NCBI GenBank assembly: GCA_028821815.1
Contig: JAPKEY010000082.1
Coordinates: 1-6,533, forward strand
Reading direction: 5' to 3'
DNA: 6,533 nt
Origin: Candidatus Poseidoniales archaeon
Lineage (GTDB): Archaea; Thermoplasmatota; Poseidoniia; Poseidoniales; Thalassarchaeaceae
A program made the position numbers and the translations under genes. A model generated the notes under the pieces. The model made no database searches. It worked only from the letters and a program-made list of their open reading frames with translations, and was not told the origin of the DNA. This document shows, one piece after another, positions 6,410 through 6,533 of the stretch. The number at the start of each line of letters is the position of its first letter. Positions within the stretch are counted from its first letter, which is position 1.

Positions 6410-6533
6410 ATGAATCCACAGGGCCAGATTCTACTGGCTGCACTACTGGCCGGTCTCGTCGCTATTGCTGTGACGGTTGCCATTGAGAAATTCGGCGGAC
6501 TTATCGGTGGCATCTTGGGGACGATTCCCACCA
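6410..6533 (+). CDS. Membrane protein, N-terminal part, family not assigned
   Basis: Only the first 41 residues are present; the frame is open to the window end. The sequence begins MNPQGQILLAALLAGLVAIA and has one clear transmembrane helix (about 7-25), then EKFGGLIGGILGTIPT, a Gly-rich stretch ending in a proline that looks like the opening of a multi-spanning membrane protein. I cannot name the family from this fragment. It starts 2 bases after the protease stop, so it is very likely in the same operon. It may be an unrelated housekeeping membrane protein that shares the transcript, or a partner of the surface protease. Confidence 0.75.
   Translation, partial: MNPQGQILLAALLAGLVAIAVTVAIEKFGGLIGGILGTIPT

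Noticed and set aside
1..6533. CRISPR array, tRNA or rRNA gene, insertion sequence, phage or defence genes
   Set aside because: No regularly spaced repeats, structured RNA signature, transposase motif or phage protein was seen; nearly all sequence is explained by six coding regions.

Overview
The window looks like a piece of archaeal chromosome, most probably from a planktonic marine euryarchaeon of the Marine Group II (Poseidoniia) type. The support is a TctA-like permease of the archaeal COG1784 kind, ribosome-binding sites matching the archaeal 16S tail (AGGAGG, GGTGAT), dense packing, several exported proteins rich in N-glycosylation sequons, and a C-terminal LPAPS/hydrophobic/basic tail resembling archaeosortase-type sorting signals. 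The lineage is inferred from style and cannot be proven without a database search.

Layout. (1) Minus strand, 1-2078: a membrane-anchored exported protein built of OB-fold-like domains (495-2078), followed 15 bases downstream by a TctA-family permease (1-479, cut by the window edge). They look like a two-gene operon. (2) Plus strand, about 2089-3411: an exported protein of unknown function, divergent from the OB-fold gene. The two apparent start codons are only 10 bp apart and lie in the two arms of one inverted repeat. (3) Minus strand, 3397-4371: a second exported protein of unknown function ending in a candidate sorting signal; it overlaps the previous gene tail to tail by 15 bp. (4) A 92-bp divergent intergenic region (4372-4463) with three perfect inverted repeats. 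(5) Plus strand, 4464-6407: a complete membrane-anchored subtilisin-like serine protease with all catalytic residues, followed after 2 bases by a small-looking membrane protein (6410 to the window end, partial).

How they may work together: four consecutive products carry signal peptides or membrane anchors and are predicted to act outside the cytoplasmic membrane. Two of them (2089-3411 and 3397-4371) share a loosely similar layout, with an N-terminal GDxW/GDWF...YD motif and a later aromatic hairpin. The protease may act on surface proteins or imported polypeptides, but nothing in the sequence identifies a substrate. There are no rRNA or tRNA genes, CRISPR arrays, insertion sequences or phage genes. 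The most noteworthy points are the near-exact internal duplication of about 203 residues in the OB-fold protein, the start-codon dyad at 2075-2092, a similar dyad before the protease gene, and the LPAPS tail.
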